Shown here piece by piece: positions 1 through 12,900 of a stretch of 64,000 nucleotides of DNA; the first letter of the stretch is position 1, and every line of letters starts with the position of its first letter. Made by a program: the position numbers and the translations under genes. Location: assembly GCA_023313575.1 (NCBI GenBank), contig JAJTTP010000008.1, forward strand, positions 620,001 to 684,000. Direction: 5' to 3'. This DNA comes from Eutypella sp. D-1 (Eukaryota > Ascomycota > Sordariomycetes > Xylariales > Diatrypaceae). The notes beneath the pieces are model-generated. The model saw only the letters and a program-made list of their open reading frames with translations. It was not told the DNA's origin and ran no database searches.

Positions 1-8
1 CGCCTACC

Positions 9-862
9 ATGCAGAAGATGTCCGTGATGGGCAAGGTGGTCATCGTCACCGGGTAAGTTTCTTAGGACAGCCTGCCTACTAGCGCAAACGACAACAACAA
101 GGGCGGGAAAAGACTAACAGGAAATCCAATAGAGGCGCTCGGGGACTCGGAAACCACATGGCGCGGGCGTGCGCAGAGGCAGGAGCTAAGGCGCTGGTGA
201 TCTTCGACGCGAACCAGGAGACGGGCGACGCGGCGGCGGCCGAGCTGCACGGGAAGACGGGATTGCCGGTGACGTTCTTCAAGGTGGACGTGCGGGACGG
301 GGCGGCGATCAACGCGGCGCTGGAGTCAGTAGAGTCGCTATACGGGTCGCCGGACGTGTTGATCAACAGCGCGGGCATCGCGGACAGCAACATCAAGGCG
401 GAGACGTACGACCCGGCGATGTTCCGCCGCCTGATCGACATCAACCTCACGGGGTCGTTCCTGATGGCGCAGGCGGTGGGCCGGTCGATGATGAAGGCGG
501 GAAAGCCCGGGTCGCTGGTCCTGGTCGCCAGCATGAGCGGCTCCGTGGTCAACTACCCGCAGGAGCAGAGCTGCTACAACGCGTCCAAGGCGGGCGTGGT
601 GCAGCTGGGCAAGTCGCTCGCCGCCGAGTGGGCCAAGCACGGCATCCGCGTCAACTGCATCAGCCCGGGCTACATGGACACGGCGCTGAACCGCGTCCCC
701 GCCCTCGAGGCCCAGAAGAAGATCTGGCGCTCCCTCACCCCGCAGGACCGCCTCGGCGCCGTCGACGACCTCAACGGCCTCGCTGTCTTCCTCGCCAGCG
801 ACGCCAGCGGCTTCATGACCGGCGCCAACGTCCTCATCGACGGCGGCTACACCTGCTACTAA
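9..862 (+). CDS. Short-chain dehydrogenase/reductase, polyol dehydrogenase / ketose reductase type
   Basis: Exons 9-52 and 133-862 are joined across an 80-nt intron (GTAAGT donor, AATAG acceptor), giving 257 aa, the usual length for classical SDRs. The splice restores the cofactor motif TGGARGLG near residues 14-21. The NAG-type motif is NSAG, the catalytic Ser is in SMSG (about residue 150), and the YNASK motif places Tyr at about 163 and Lys at about 167. The protein ends LIDGGYTCY. ASMSG followed by PQEQ and YNASKAG resembles fungal NADP(H)-dependent mannitol dehydrogenases, sorbose reductases and D-arabinitol dehydrogenases, so a cytosolic polyol/ketose interconversion is likely; the substrate cannot be read from the sequence. 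Met codons at 9, 18 and 27 are all possible starts, and a further upstream exon outside the window is not excluded. Confidence 0.85.
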
Positions 863-2977
863 AAAGCGCCCCATCCCCGAATGTCAAGGTGATGATGAAG
901 CGGACCTTCCGCCCGCCACGACTAATAAATGTGAATGCGGCTTTGGGCTCTATTTTTTACCGATTCGGCTTAAGGGAAATTGCGGCGCGGATCTGTTTGC
1001 GCCGGATAAAACCTCTATTCTATCCGCGATGTAACCTCGGACCCGCCATTGTCAGGCGACTTTTGGTTACCCTGGGATTTTGGGGGCGCCGCCACCGGAT
1101 GGGCGGGGGGAGAGACCTCTGAAACGTTACTCGACTTAACGCGCGCGTACGGCGCGGCGTGAGACTTTTGACCCTTACGCGTCCTAGCCTCTGTACCTCG
1201 GGGCGTTTCGCGTTCTCGTGTCGCCTGCGCATTGGTGTGTGGCTCTTTTTCGCACCATCCAATCTATCCACCTACCTAAACCTATCCGAAGAACCAATTT
1301 CAACGGCACGAAAAGCGCACCCACCATCATACTTTCAAAAATTATTCATACTACCGCATGCATTGGTGTGTTGGAGTCGCGGTTTCAGGCGCATGTGCAT
1401 GTACGGTGGAAGGGAAAAGGGGAGGGTAATGTCAAGCCCAGCAACTTGCGGAAAAGTCGCGAGGAGGGATAGAAATGGGATGAATGGAGGGAGGGGATGT
1501 TTTAGTTTTCCAGCACCGGCGCAGCGTCTACTTTTTTGGGGTTGTCTTGGCATAATGAGACAAAGTATAGATTTCATGGGAGTTATAACATCCCCCCAAG
1601 AGACGGAACGGAACGGCATATAGAATAGATATACTGGGTTCGCGTATATATATATATCCCTCCCAATTTTATAGAGCTAGTAGTCGGGTTGGCTGGCACC
1701 TGTGAACAGAATTCCTCCAGACTCTAACGCCCTTCGGCCGCATCTTGAGCATTTAACTATTCCCCCCTACACATGAATCCCCTACATAATGAAATCTAAA
1801 CCTAACGTACATAGTAGTCTGACACAGTAAGTAGATACGTCTAGGTAGGGCCCAAGTAGCTCTTCCCATCCACGCCTGCTGAGCAGCTGGGCAAAGCTAC
1901 TCGAGAGCTTTTCAGGGCAGAAGTGGGGAGTTTCAAAATAGATGCTTACTTGAGTTGGGGCTGTGATATCTTAGGAGTAGGTACGACCATATATATCGGC
2001 CTTTCTTATATCTTCCTTACTCAGTAAGAGATATAACCACAATGATTTAAACGTTGGATGCGAATCTAAGTGACGAGGGCATCATTCCAATGGCACGGGA
2101 GCCCTTGCCCGCAATGATTCCATGGAATATTTGATCATACTAAGCTCGATTTCTATCACGGCGAAAGAAAAAAAAGAGAGATGTATGGATGGCATTTTGG
2201 GAGGACGTTACCCCTCGAGAGAACGCTTTCTTTTTCTTATTTCTTTCTTTTTTTTCGCACTCCGCTCATATCTATGGACTTTTTTTGGTTTGTGATTTCA
2301 TCTCATGAGTCAGGACCACGTTCGTTCTCCTTCCTCCCATCTACGTTCATTCCAGTTCGTAATGTCCATCATTTCTTTTTCCCGTCACCCCCCCCTCCCC
2401 CTCCCCAACCAAGGCCAGCGTTTGGTTTTATTCGACACCGCCGTCTCCCCCCCACCTTGGACAACCCACCATCGTAAGGGAAGGGGTGTGTGTTACGGCC
2501 CCCGAGCATCCACCTACCCACCCACCCCATTCGTCCCCGATGCCCCCAAACCATACCCTGCCTAGCATTCCAGCCCTCCCCCCCAACCCTGGTCATTTCT
2601 ATTTGAAAGTGTCCCCTCGAGTGGTTTTTTAAGAAAAATATTCGTCGGTCGTCCTGGCTGGTATCATATCATTATGTACACAAATGCGTAACGGGTTCGG
2701 CTGCATCAAACAGGAAGGAAACAAAAAAAGAAAAAGAACATTGTGGCTGGCAGTAGCTTCTATGTTTAGAACATCTACTCCCACGAATGAGAAGATCGGG
2801 TGAGGGAATTGCTCTCGATAGGCCAAGGTAAGTCCTGAAAGGAGCAGATGCCGTATATGCTGTGTAACTCCAATGCGGCGTCATTATTGAATTAGAACCC
2901 GTGTTCCATGTGAGCGAACATTGGGGTGGTAGCAAATCATATCGATGTTAAGTCGCGTGTCATGGGCCTTGGCTTCA
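863..2977. other. Convergent intergenic region
   Basis: This region lies between the 3' ends of the SDR gene and the Ste20 gene. It holds short open frames with no recognisable domain, several pyrimidine/C-rich tracts (about 2380-2460 and 2515-2590) and AT-rich stretches compatible with two 3' UTRs. I see no RNA gene or transposon here. Confidence 0.6.
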
Positions 2978-5900
2978 TTAACCCTTGCGGGATTTTTCTT
3001 GTTGTCGGGCTTCTCGCGCAGCTCGGACGAGTGGTGATAACGACTGTAAGTCGACGCACAGTTTCATGAATTCGTGCTGCTTTGGTGTTAGTGCCGTTCC
3101 GTGGATGGGGAAAGAAGATATTGCATTCATGGCAGGGAAAGGGGGGAACTTACTCGAAGCAGGTCGTGGGCACTCGCTCTCTTCTCCGGGTCCACCTTAA
3201 GGGCAAAGTAGAGGAAATCTCGGAAAACGGGAGATAGATTCGCTTCTTGCTTGATTTCTGGCGTTCCGTTGGTGGCAATTAACCAGAGTGCTCGCAAGGG
3301 AGACTCAGTCAGGTATGGCGGCTCCCCTTCAATCATTTCGATCGCCATGATTCCCAAGGACCATATATCTACCTTGCGACCGTACTCTTTCCTTGTCACT
3401 ACCTCTGGGGCCATCCAGTAAGGTGTGCCAACCATAGTTGTCCGTTTGTTATGCGAATCATTGATTTGCGCGCAGAAGCCGAAATCGGCTGCGGTAGGTT
3501 GTTAGCATCGTTCGTGAAGTTTGGGGGCGGGGGGGGGGGGGGTGGGAGGGTAATGTGTCTTACTGAGTTTGATGCTGCCATCTAGCGATAACAGAATATT
3601 ATCAGACTTGATGTCCCTGTGAATAACCCCCTTGGAGTGTAAATGTTGCAAACCCAGGAGAGTCTCGCGACAGACCGCGGCTATCTGTCCTTCGGTCATG
3701 ATGTTGAAAGTAACAACATCCGTGAGGCTACCCCCTTCCATGAACTCCATAATCACCCACAACTCGCCACCACATAGATAGCTGTCTATAAAATTGACGA
3801 TGTTGGGGTGAACACTCTCCTTCATTACCAGGATCTCGTTGATGATCAAGTCCTTCTTCGGCTGTTGTTCCAGATTCATCTGCTTGATAGCTACCAATCG
3901 ATTCGAGCCTCTCTCGTGCCCTGTGAAGACACCTCCTGAAGCACCCTGTCCAATCTTAGTGAATCCGCGGTAGATTTCGCGCGGGTCGCCTTCGGTGCAG
4001 ATGCGCTTCAATGCGGCCGTCACGTCTATGCTCTGGCTCTGTCTGGTTTGTCGACGGGGCCGTGCCTGGGCTGTCGCTGTCGCAGGCGCACGAACTTGTT
4101 GACCCGGGCCGTTGGGGGCGTTGGCATCCGGAGGCCGGCCAGCCTGTTGTGGGTGTGCGGCCGCTTGTGGTTGCGCGGGAGGCTGTCGGGTGCTGGCAGA
4201 TCGGCCGACTTGGCCCTTCATAGCCGCCTGTGCTTGCGCCATAGCCTGCTCTTGTTGCTGCTGTATCAACTGCTGCTGATAGGCGTTTTGAACGGCGGGT
4301 GATGGCTGGGGGACTGGAGCAAAGGGTGAATGTCCATTTGCGCGAGAGTTGGACCTCGACCTCACATGCTCTTCGGGAAGCATTGGGACGTTGTCCTTGG
4401 ACTGGCCATGAGCGCCGGACGAATGTTCATCCCCTTGTTGGGACATGCCAATGCCCGAGTCCTTGGCCGGATATGGCGATTGCGGTGTGGCCCGTGTCGA
4501 CATAGATACGGGAGGCTTCGGGGCGGGTCGACTTGGCATCAAGTTCGGGTGTTCCTTCGAAGGATGCATCGTGGGGCTCTTTCCGGGCAAGGGGGGCACT
4601 GGTGGAGGAGCGCGGGGGTTTTCAAAGGTGCCTTCATCATTCACGGTTGGAAATCTCGGACTTGCCGGTGGGCTTTTCATAGGTGACATACCAGGAAACT
4701 GACTTGGCGTATACATGCCGGGGGACGGTGCCGCTCCGCTGCCGCCGCCGCCCGAGGGGGTGCGCAGATCTGGAGCTCTCGCGTCATGAAACTTTTCCAA
4801 CACTTGCTCCTCATGAGGTCTCTCGGTCGTCTCCTTGTAGAATGTCACAATGTCCACCATCATCTGCGGGTTTTCCCGTCGGGCATTCTCGGGAATGCCA
4901 CTCTCGTTGATAAGTCGCTGCCATTCTTTCGGTAGACCCTGTATTTTCATGGCATCGTCAGCGGGAGATCGAGGAAATCCGAGACAGGTGGTGCATAGAC
5001 ACACACACACCCACACACACAGAGAGAGACATAATTAGGGATGTTACGAACCGTGAATTGGCCAGTCGAGCTATCATAACCGACGTGGGTCACATGTACA
5101 GGATTTTCAGGCGCCGAGATGACAGGCTTCTTTTGCGATCCAACCAACGTGCTCATAAGACCGGAGAACCCCGATTTTTTCCTCAATACGCCAGGCCCTT
5201 TAGGCTCCTTGCCCTCGTCAGAGTAGCGTGTCGGGGTACTGGATTGGGTCTCGGAGACTTTTGGTCCCTGCGACTTCTCCGACATCATGTTGGCACGGTC
5301 GGCAGTAAAGCTGGCGGAACGACGAAGGGCGAGGGGTTTCTTGTAGTGGCCTAGACCTTGGCCTTCAGGGTTTGCGTTGGACAAGGGCGGGGGTGGGGAC
5401 CGGTGGGTTGCAGAAGCAGGTGTTTGCTGTGGTGATGGTGTAAAAGACTTCTGCTGGTAAGTCGGGGATCGTGTAGCCTCAAGGTGACTGAGGATACCGT
5501 TGCCGTCGAAAGGAGCACCGACGAAATCCTCGGATGATTTGAAACCGAGAGGTGCTAACCGGGAATCGGAATAGCGCTTCTGATGATGATGATGATTGTC
5601 TGATGCGTGTTGTTTATGTTTATTTTGTTGTTGTTGCTGTTGCTGTTGCTGCTGCTTCTGTTGCTGTCGATAGCTAAAAGAAGCAGAAGCTGCCGGGGAA
5701 TCAGCGGTCGAGTACCCGACTGCGAGACCTATTTCACCCTCCCCGCTACGCCCACTGCCGCCGCTGTTTATGTTCGGAATTGTTGTTGTGGGGTACGCCT
5801 TAGAAAATAACGATGGCGACTGGCTGTAGGGCGACGACGATGACGGCGGCGGCGGCGAAAATGGGGAGGTAAAAGATTCGCCGTTGTTTGGGGCTGGGGG

Positions 5901-6991
5901 TACGTGGTCAGATCGATGATTTTTCATAGGAGGGGTTATGATGATCTTTTTGAGAGCGTGGAGATGGTGAATGGTGAAATGATGAGTGGGGAGAGGTAGG
6001 GAAGGTAAGGTAGTAAGTAGTAAGTATTTAGTAGAGATTGTAGTAAGTGACAACGATGGTGATGGTGGTATTGGTATGGGTATGGGTATTGGTATTGGTA
6101 ATTGTAAGGCTAAGCTAAGCGTGAAGGTGATAATTGTGGTTTGTAGTAGAGATGGTGGCGGTGCGAGTGGGTGGGTAGGTTAGGTACTTAGGTTAGGTGG
6201 TTAGGTGGGTAGGGGAGATAAGACTGGGCATGGAACTGGGCATGGACAAGACAGTGACAGGACTGGGCTGGACAGGACTGGACAGGACAGGCCCGACTGC
6301 TTGTTCAATGAAAAGAAAAAGTATTAAAAAAATTCAAGGGAGAGGACAAAAAAAAAGGAAATAACTAACTACCTGTATTGTTATAACCGCCTGACGCGTT
6401 AGTGGCAGTGATAGTCGTGGATGTACCAATTCCAGTATTGGTTGTAGTAGGGAAGCTGGTGCCAATACTGCTGGAAGGATGATGAAGCGTTGATGCTGTT
6501 GGTGGTGGTGGTGTTGATCGCTGCTGCTGATGTGGAGCACTCGGAGCTCGCCTCAGACTCGTCGAGCTTCGTTTGCTTTGTAGGGATTGACGAGAATCAA
6601 AACGACCATCTGTAGTGAAAAAATAAATAAATGTGTGTGTGAGTGATGAATTCTTTTCTTGGAGGTAAGGTGAAGTAAGTTGGCAGGCAGACAGGCAGGC
6701 AGGCAGGCAGAAGAGGAAGAGCTATTATTCCATACCGTTATTGTGATTATTGAGATTTAGAGATGTTGGCGGCTTTTTGGTAAGCTTGCGACGCTGCGAT
6801 TGTTGTCGCCCAGTCGAACCAGTCGTACCAGCCGTACCAGCCGTGTAAGAACTACTACTACTATTACTGATAATGTTGGTGGTGGTAGTAAAAGGCTGCT
6901 GGGGGACAACTTGATCGTCGTGATGGAGAAGGTGGTGGTGATGATGATGATGGTGATGATGGTGTTGATGAGAGGAAGGGTTATCCATCAT
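2978..6991 (-). CDS. ste20: Ste20/PAK-type serine/threonine protein kinase
   Basis: Six exons on the minus strand (6736-6991, 6373-6609, 5052-5893, 3564-4938, 3154-3488, 2978-3076) keep one frame and give 1047 aa. The N-terminal half is disordered, with poly-His near residue 10 and a Gln-rich tract. The Cdc42/Rac-binding CRIB ([14 protein letters not shown]) lies near 423-436, and the flanking GLPKEW is completed across an intron with a GTTCGT donor. The kinase domain spans about 768-1018: GQGASGG glycine loop, VAIK Lys 797, HRD Asp 887, DFG at 905-907, and the activation segment with [22 protein letters not shown] and the absence of a PH domain before the CRIB point to Ste20/PakA rather than Cla4. 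This family acts downstream of Cdc42 in MAPK signalling and polarised growth. The long third intron (5894-6372) is the least certain junction. Confidence 0.9.
6064..6101. repeat. GGTATT/GGTATG hexamer repeat inside a Ste20 intron
   Basis: Imperfect tandem hexamers (GGTATT and GGTATG) lie inside the 479-nt intron between the second and third Ste20 exons. The rest of that intron also contains TTAGGT-type and GGACA/GACTG repeats, so it probably grew by replication slippage. Confidence 0.6.
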
Positions 6992-9900
6992 CTAATCTTA
7001 TTACCTCTAGGTATTCGATATCACACGACCGGGACTTGAACTTTTTTTTTCTTGACTTGATTTGACCTGACGGACTTGACAGACAGACAGACAGACTTGT
7101 GACAGAGCGACCGACTGACTGACAAGGTAACTGACAAAAAAGTAACTGACTGAGTGACTGACTGACTGGCAGACGGGGAACTACTTAGACTTGACCCGAC
7201 CTTCCCAAAGCCTGGAGCTCTCTCTTTCTATCAACCTCTACTACCGGGCTGGGCTGGCTAAGAAGAATGGCTGAAATAAAATAAACGTTTTTTAAACGTA
7301 TGGCAGTACGTATGTAGCTTTGGGTAAGTAAGTAGGTAGCCCTAAGGGCGCATGATACAGATACAACGGGGGGGGAGGGGATAAATTGATAATGGATCGA
7401 TCAATCATCAACATCTATCTACTTAGGTTAGGTATCTACCCATGAATATGAATTGGATTAAGCTCCCCCAGACTTACCTACTTACCTATGTACGGTATGT
7501 ACGGTAGGTAAGTAAAGTAGTAATAACCTTTAAGGCCCCAGGGCTTATACCCGAGCCAGACAGATCCGCCGGATGGGCTTGATGGACAGGCAAGCAGGTA
7601 AATCTGGAATGGCGGAATGGCAAACAATGAATGGATAACGTTCTACGATGTATCCATCTACTACCTAGGTAGGTTAATGGGCTATGGGCTATACTGTAGA
7701 GCTCTAGGTACCTATGTAGGTTATGTACATTGGAAAGCAAGCAAGTGTTCGACGGGTCGACGGGGACACAGTGGGGTGGGGGTTAGACGGGGGGGAGGGG
7801 ATCGGGGACTGGACTGGCAGGGGGTATCTATGTACGAAGTAACTATTAGGAAGCGGATTGGTAGGGCCCGGGCGAGTCGACGACGGGTTAGGTACCTACA
7901 TAGGAGATCTCCTACATGTAGTTGCACAGGTGGTTTGGGTTTGGTGATTAACGTTAGGTTGTGGTCTGGTTATCGTTAATCGGGTAGTCAGAGAATTTTA
8001 GATCGGGGTCGATCAATGCCAATCACCTTATTGGCCTGATCATCTGATAGGCTCTTATAGTATGTACGATAACCTGTCAGTATACCTATCTTTATTTGAT
8101 TTTTTTTGGATTTTTTTTACCGTAAGGTCCCTCTCGCCCACCCCCTTCTCCTGAGCCTTTCTGATGTTAGGAAAACGACGGACTCTGCACAGTCGACGCC
8201 GTTAGGTAACGGTCAAGATTTTCCCGGCCAAGGCCTTCCAGAGTTACCTACCTACCTGGGTATATATAGCTAACTTGTTAACGTATATGGGTGGGGCAGT
8301 ATACGCAGCTAGGAGTACCTATTTGCAGATTCACATGCAGGGTAAACACATACGTACGTAGTGTAGCGTGCTATATAAGGAGCCCATGTTGTATTAAGGT
8401 ATGAAAGGCATGTAAGGTAAGATGTGTGTCAATATACATACATCAAGGTAGTATCCAAACTCGTAACCACAAATGCCTACGTCTACATCTACGTGTGTAT
8501 GTGGAAGGGTAAATGTATCAATTCTCGGCCAGTTGGTCGAGCTTTATAAACTTGTGATTGGCCAGGTTATCGTTAACACGGTCAAGGCACGGTTTGATCC
8601 GTCTTGATAGTAGTACTGACGGGATTTAGAGGAGGGCTAAGATAAGGATTCCATGATACAGTAGTACATAATGTCACGGCATTTGATCTTTGTAAGCTTG
8701 CCCGTCTTATATGTAATCACTATCATTTTTATTCTAGGAAGTATGTTGTTACCGACCCAAAGTTGTATTCCGTATATAATGAGCTGATACTTCAGTAAGC
8801 CGGGGAAATAAGAAGGGGAAAAAGAGGCTGAAAGAAGAGACAACCACACCTCACTAATCGTTAGTTGAAACATTCGCAATGCTACCATAATTTATCTTTT
8901 ACCCCCTTCTATAATTAATTATACGTGCAGGAACGTCGAGTTAACCTCACCAAACGACCTGTCGTATTAATAGCTAGGTTCGGAGCATATGGCTCCCTAG
9001 CTGGTAGGCGCCAAGTAGGTAAATATCACTACATAAGAAGCATATTTTCATTCGGAATGCCAAACATCGATTCATATACAAGTGCTTAGAGTAGGTGCCT
9101 TTTTAAGGAGGTACGCAACATCAAGATCAATACCGTGTATCTGACCAGACCGTCAGTTACTGCTCACAAAGTGCAATTCGCATCATCTGCATGTGATATT
9201 GTACACAATACCTTGGTTCTAACCCCACGTACCGCTAGGGGTGTCCCTATTTTGTACCCGGTTGCTAAGTTACCTAAGGAGGCAAGCCCAGGGTTTGTTG
9301 TACACCTGCAATCCCGAAAATCTCAAGTCAAACCAGAGACAGTCAGGTCTGTGACGCCGCCTACTTGTCTAACGATATTTTACCATAGGATTGATTAGTT
9401 CTGTAGCCTTTCCCGCCTTTTAATGGCAGTAACTTTTTTCTTCTTCACTAATTGCAAACATGGTAGGTGGATTCTATAGTGTGTTTATAGTTGCTCCGCT
9501 ATGGGTTATGTAAGTGCCCCTATATGGAGAGCACATCTCGCAAGAACCCATCTCATTGCTTCGCTTTTACCTACATGCATACATATATGCGTTGCTATGT
9601 TTGGCTTCTTGGCCGGCCGCCTTTTCTGACTTCCTGGCTTCGTATATCATGCAGCTCTGTGGATGCTTACGTATCAGAACCCCCCAATCCTCCTCACTCA
9701 TCTAGATACCAACAAAGATCCCTATAATAACAAGTCACGAGACGGCCAGAGTCCATCCGAGCGCTATCGTTGCATGAAACGACCAGCCTCATTCCCTTGA
9801 TGGATGACGTCGTAGTCTAGGCTTTGCGCTAGCAGAAACAGGTTGTTCTTACAATTCAACTACTCCCAAGAACCCCCCCAAAGTCTTCTTCCTCTTTTCA

Positions 9901-12900
9901 GACCTTTCGCTGCTCTTGGCTGTGGAGTATATCGACGGCTTTCCCACCTCTGGGAAGAGCGCCGGATTGCGAATCAGCCTCTCGGTTGGCTTTTTTGTAT
10001 GCTTTCCTTCGTCATCGCCGTGCATCCCGGGGTCATGATCCACTCGAATCCTCCCCCGTCACATCCCATGATGCTAGAATTAAGAGCCCAGAGGGCTCGT
10101 TCGGAGCCGATACCCGTGACCTCCCTTTACGGGTCTCATGCGACCCGTATTTAGAGAGAGTGGCTTTGGGGGTTTCCATTCGCGGGAATTTCTGGTAACA
10201 CTAACCCCGTTAATAACTATTATAGGAATATGGTCTGAGGAGGCTTTTTCATGTCACTTCTTAGCACCAGAGGATGGTTAGCTGAGTTCCTTGTTTCTGA
10301 CCGGTGCTGGATGACTTCTAGACCATGCAATAAGAAAAAAACATCCTCCAGGTGTCGCATATCAACCCATTTTCTTCCTTTGCAACACCAGGTTTAAATT
10401 ACCAACGCCGCCGAGCGAACGAATGTTCATGATGAACATCTGAACCCAGCATGGGCAGCAGCTTAGCGGCTAGCATGCCCCCCCTCCTAGAATTGCCAGT
10501 GACATATCGAATAGATTTCCCGCAGGTGTATCCTGAAACGATCCAAGCGATTATGGGCGTCTACCTACGGAAATTATCTCGTTGACGCCAGGAGTTCACG
10601 GTTTCAACTGCGGCGGTAAGAACCTTTTCGTATGAAAAATGAACCAAGAAAGAAAAAAAAACCAAACCCCGCCCATGCTTCTTCACCTCCTTATTCACGC
10701 AGCTCGTTGGGTACACACGTCAAATGCCAGGGGCCTGCATGTAATGTTAGCGACTACGGCCTTTTGTCCAGGCCGCAATCTCCTGCTCCGCGTCAGGAAG
10801 ATAGACGTTTAGACCGCACACCTTTTCTTTCCTCGCAGCTACGGATAACAAGCGCCATGCCTCCGCCTTCACCATGTCGCGAAGCCCTCTCTTGACAGCA
10901 GACTGGAGCCAATGAGTTCAGGCGGGGTTTGTTCGTTGGTTTGTAGCCTTTCGGATCAAGACGGACTTGTTCGATGGCTCGCCCTGCGCATACTATCTCA
11001 CGCACAATCCACACCTTTTGGGGACATGGGAAGCTGGGGACTCTCATTCTGTCGTCGAGCATTTCGCCTACTAATATGCAGCGGCTCATGACCGAGCCAG
11101 TCATTGGATAAAAGGTCCCTGGAAAGATAATTGCATCGAGCCATTCCGCAATCAAAGTCTCTCCCTCATCGGCAGAGAATCGCCCCCCTGACCTGGAGGC
11201 TCCCGTCCAGAAGAATTTTCACCTGGACTAATACGTCTGTCTACGTGTGCACTATATCAGATGGGCGTATTCGCTCACCAGAGCTGCGCCGGCCACGTCG
11301 TCCATCCACAATCGCCTTCCCGCCGTTTCCCAGGGCGAAAGGAAAAGAATCAAATCAGGAAAGAAAAAAAAAACAAGGCCCGAGCCGCTGGCTAGCGGCC
11401 GAGGAACAGTCACTACCCGCGAGCCCCCTCGTCGTCGACTGGAGCAGGTTCAACGAAGCCGTTACACGGGCTTCGTTGGGGCTAAACCGCTCAGGGAAAA
11501 TGCACCGCAAAAAAAACAAAACAAAAAACCCTTCCTCGCCCTCCCCGGGCGGGCGGGCGGCAGCGTACCTTACTTACTTACCCTAACCGCTCCTATCGGT
11601 CGGTGCCAGATAAGGCCCAAAGGATAGCCACATCGGTGCGTGGATCCTGCGCGCGCAAGGCGCAGGCGGAGAATGGGCCCGCAGTGCATCTGCTACGTGT
11701 TCCCCTCATCTCATCGCATCCCCTTCCTTTCTTTTGCCACTATAGGGGGGAGGGGGAATGTGGCGAGCGGCATGACATGCCTAATGATCGTTTCTGTCAA
11801 CTTCACGTTGGCGGGTCAGGGCATTCCGACGGAGATCGGATTTGGGGACATTTGCTGCACGGCACGGCATGTAAGCTTAATACTTAACTCAGATGAAAAT
11901 ATTTCACGGGTAAGCCGGGGGAGGGAAGGGGGGATGGAGTGTTACCCGTCCCGCCACCACGGAAAGGGGGTACGGCACATTTGTCGTGAGCTTTCTGTCT
12001 GTCAAGGGAGAATACCCACGTGATGCATCCCCTAACCCCCCCTTCTTCCGGGAACTTGGTTGTATGTGGATGGCCATCTTGCGTGCTGCGTGTGCTGAAT
12101 TTGAGGGTTATGGCCGTGCGAGGAGAAAAGGACAGGGCGATGCACCGCGGCATCCTGTATATAAGCAGCTGAGTCCTCCACATAGGTATAGTATTTAAAC
12201 CCCCAGCCGATGCACTAATTTTCACGTTAGTAATGGCAAATACAGAAGTTATACCGAAATTTATCATGCTACCAGTCCAGTCTCCCCCCTTTTTGACAGT
12301 GTATACGTGTGTGGTCTGTTCGCGGATGACATATCTACGGTTACCCCAGATGGGGGCTTTTTTTTATCTAAGTGCCCGCTCCCGTCTGAGATGCGCGGAG
12401 GGGTCAACCCCCACGTTCTAACGCGCGGACCACGAGGTACGAAGTATGTGCGTGGTGTTTCCATTTGAATGACTGAAGGCTCCCTATTTGAACGACGCCT
12501 AATAACACTCTGGATTGGACTGATACGTCATAACAAAAGCGAAAGGATGGTTTATTCACCCATTCTGAATAATCTGTTGTTTTTTTCGTGCGTTTTTTTC
12601 TTTTGGCTATGTACGTGAGCTTACCTCCCTAAGTAAGGAGGATAGAACATTATATCGAGCCGCCGGGACTCTCACGGCATCCGAGGCGCGGGCGGAATTC
12701 CTACCAGATAGGATGTATGTAGAGCTGAGGAGTTAATGGGGAGATGAGACACCGGGGGAGGGCCTTGGAAGCTTGTCGAATCTGCGAGTGCCTGCTACAT
12801 ACATGCATACCCCATGGATACTTGAGGCTCAACGGTGGACCGAGATGGTGGCGTCAGAAGCACACGATCCCACTCTAGGGCTGCTCCAGCCAGTGCTCTA

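Noticed and set aside
338..874. A 178-codon minus-strand frame across the SDR gene
   Set aside because: It is the GC-rich antisense shadow of the dehydrogenase exon, with repetitive Val/Ala/Asp/Glu composition.
2978..6991. Assignment of the PAK kinase to Cla4
   Set aside because: Cla4 proteins carry a PH domain before the CRIB. None is present, and the activation-segment sequence GFCAQIN with [11 protein letters not shown] is Ste20-like.
7079..7175. GACA/GACT tetranucleotide repeats as a possible CRISPR-like or regulatory array
   Set aside because: The units are short, irregular and have no unique spacers; this is ordinary microsatellite sequence in a fungal spacer.
8637..8888. An 83-codon minus-strand frame with hydrophobic stretches
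   Set aside because: There is no family, no splice support and no coding bias compared with the AT-rich surroundings.
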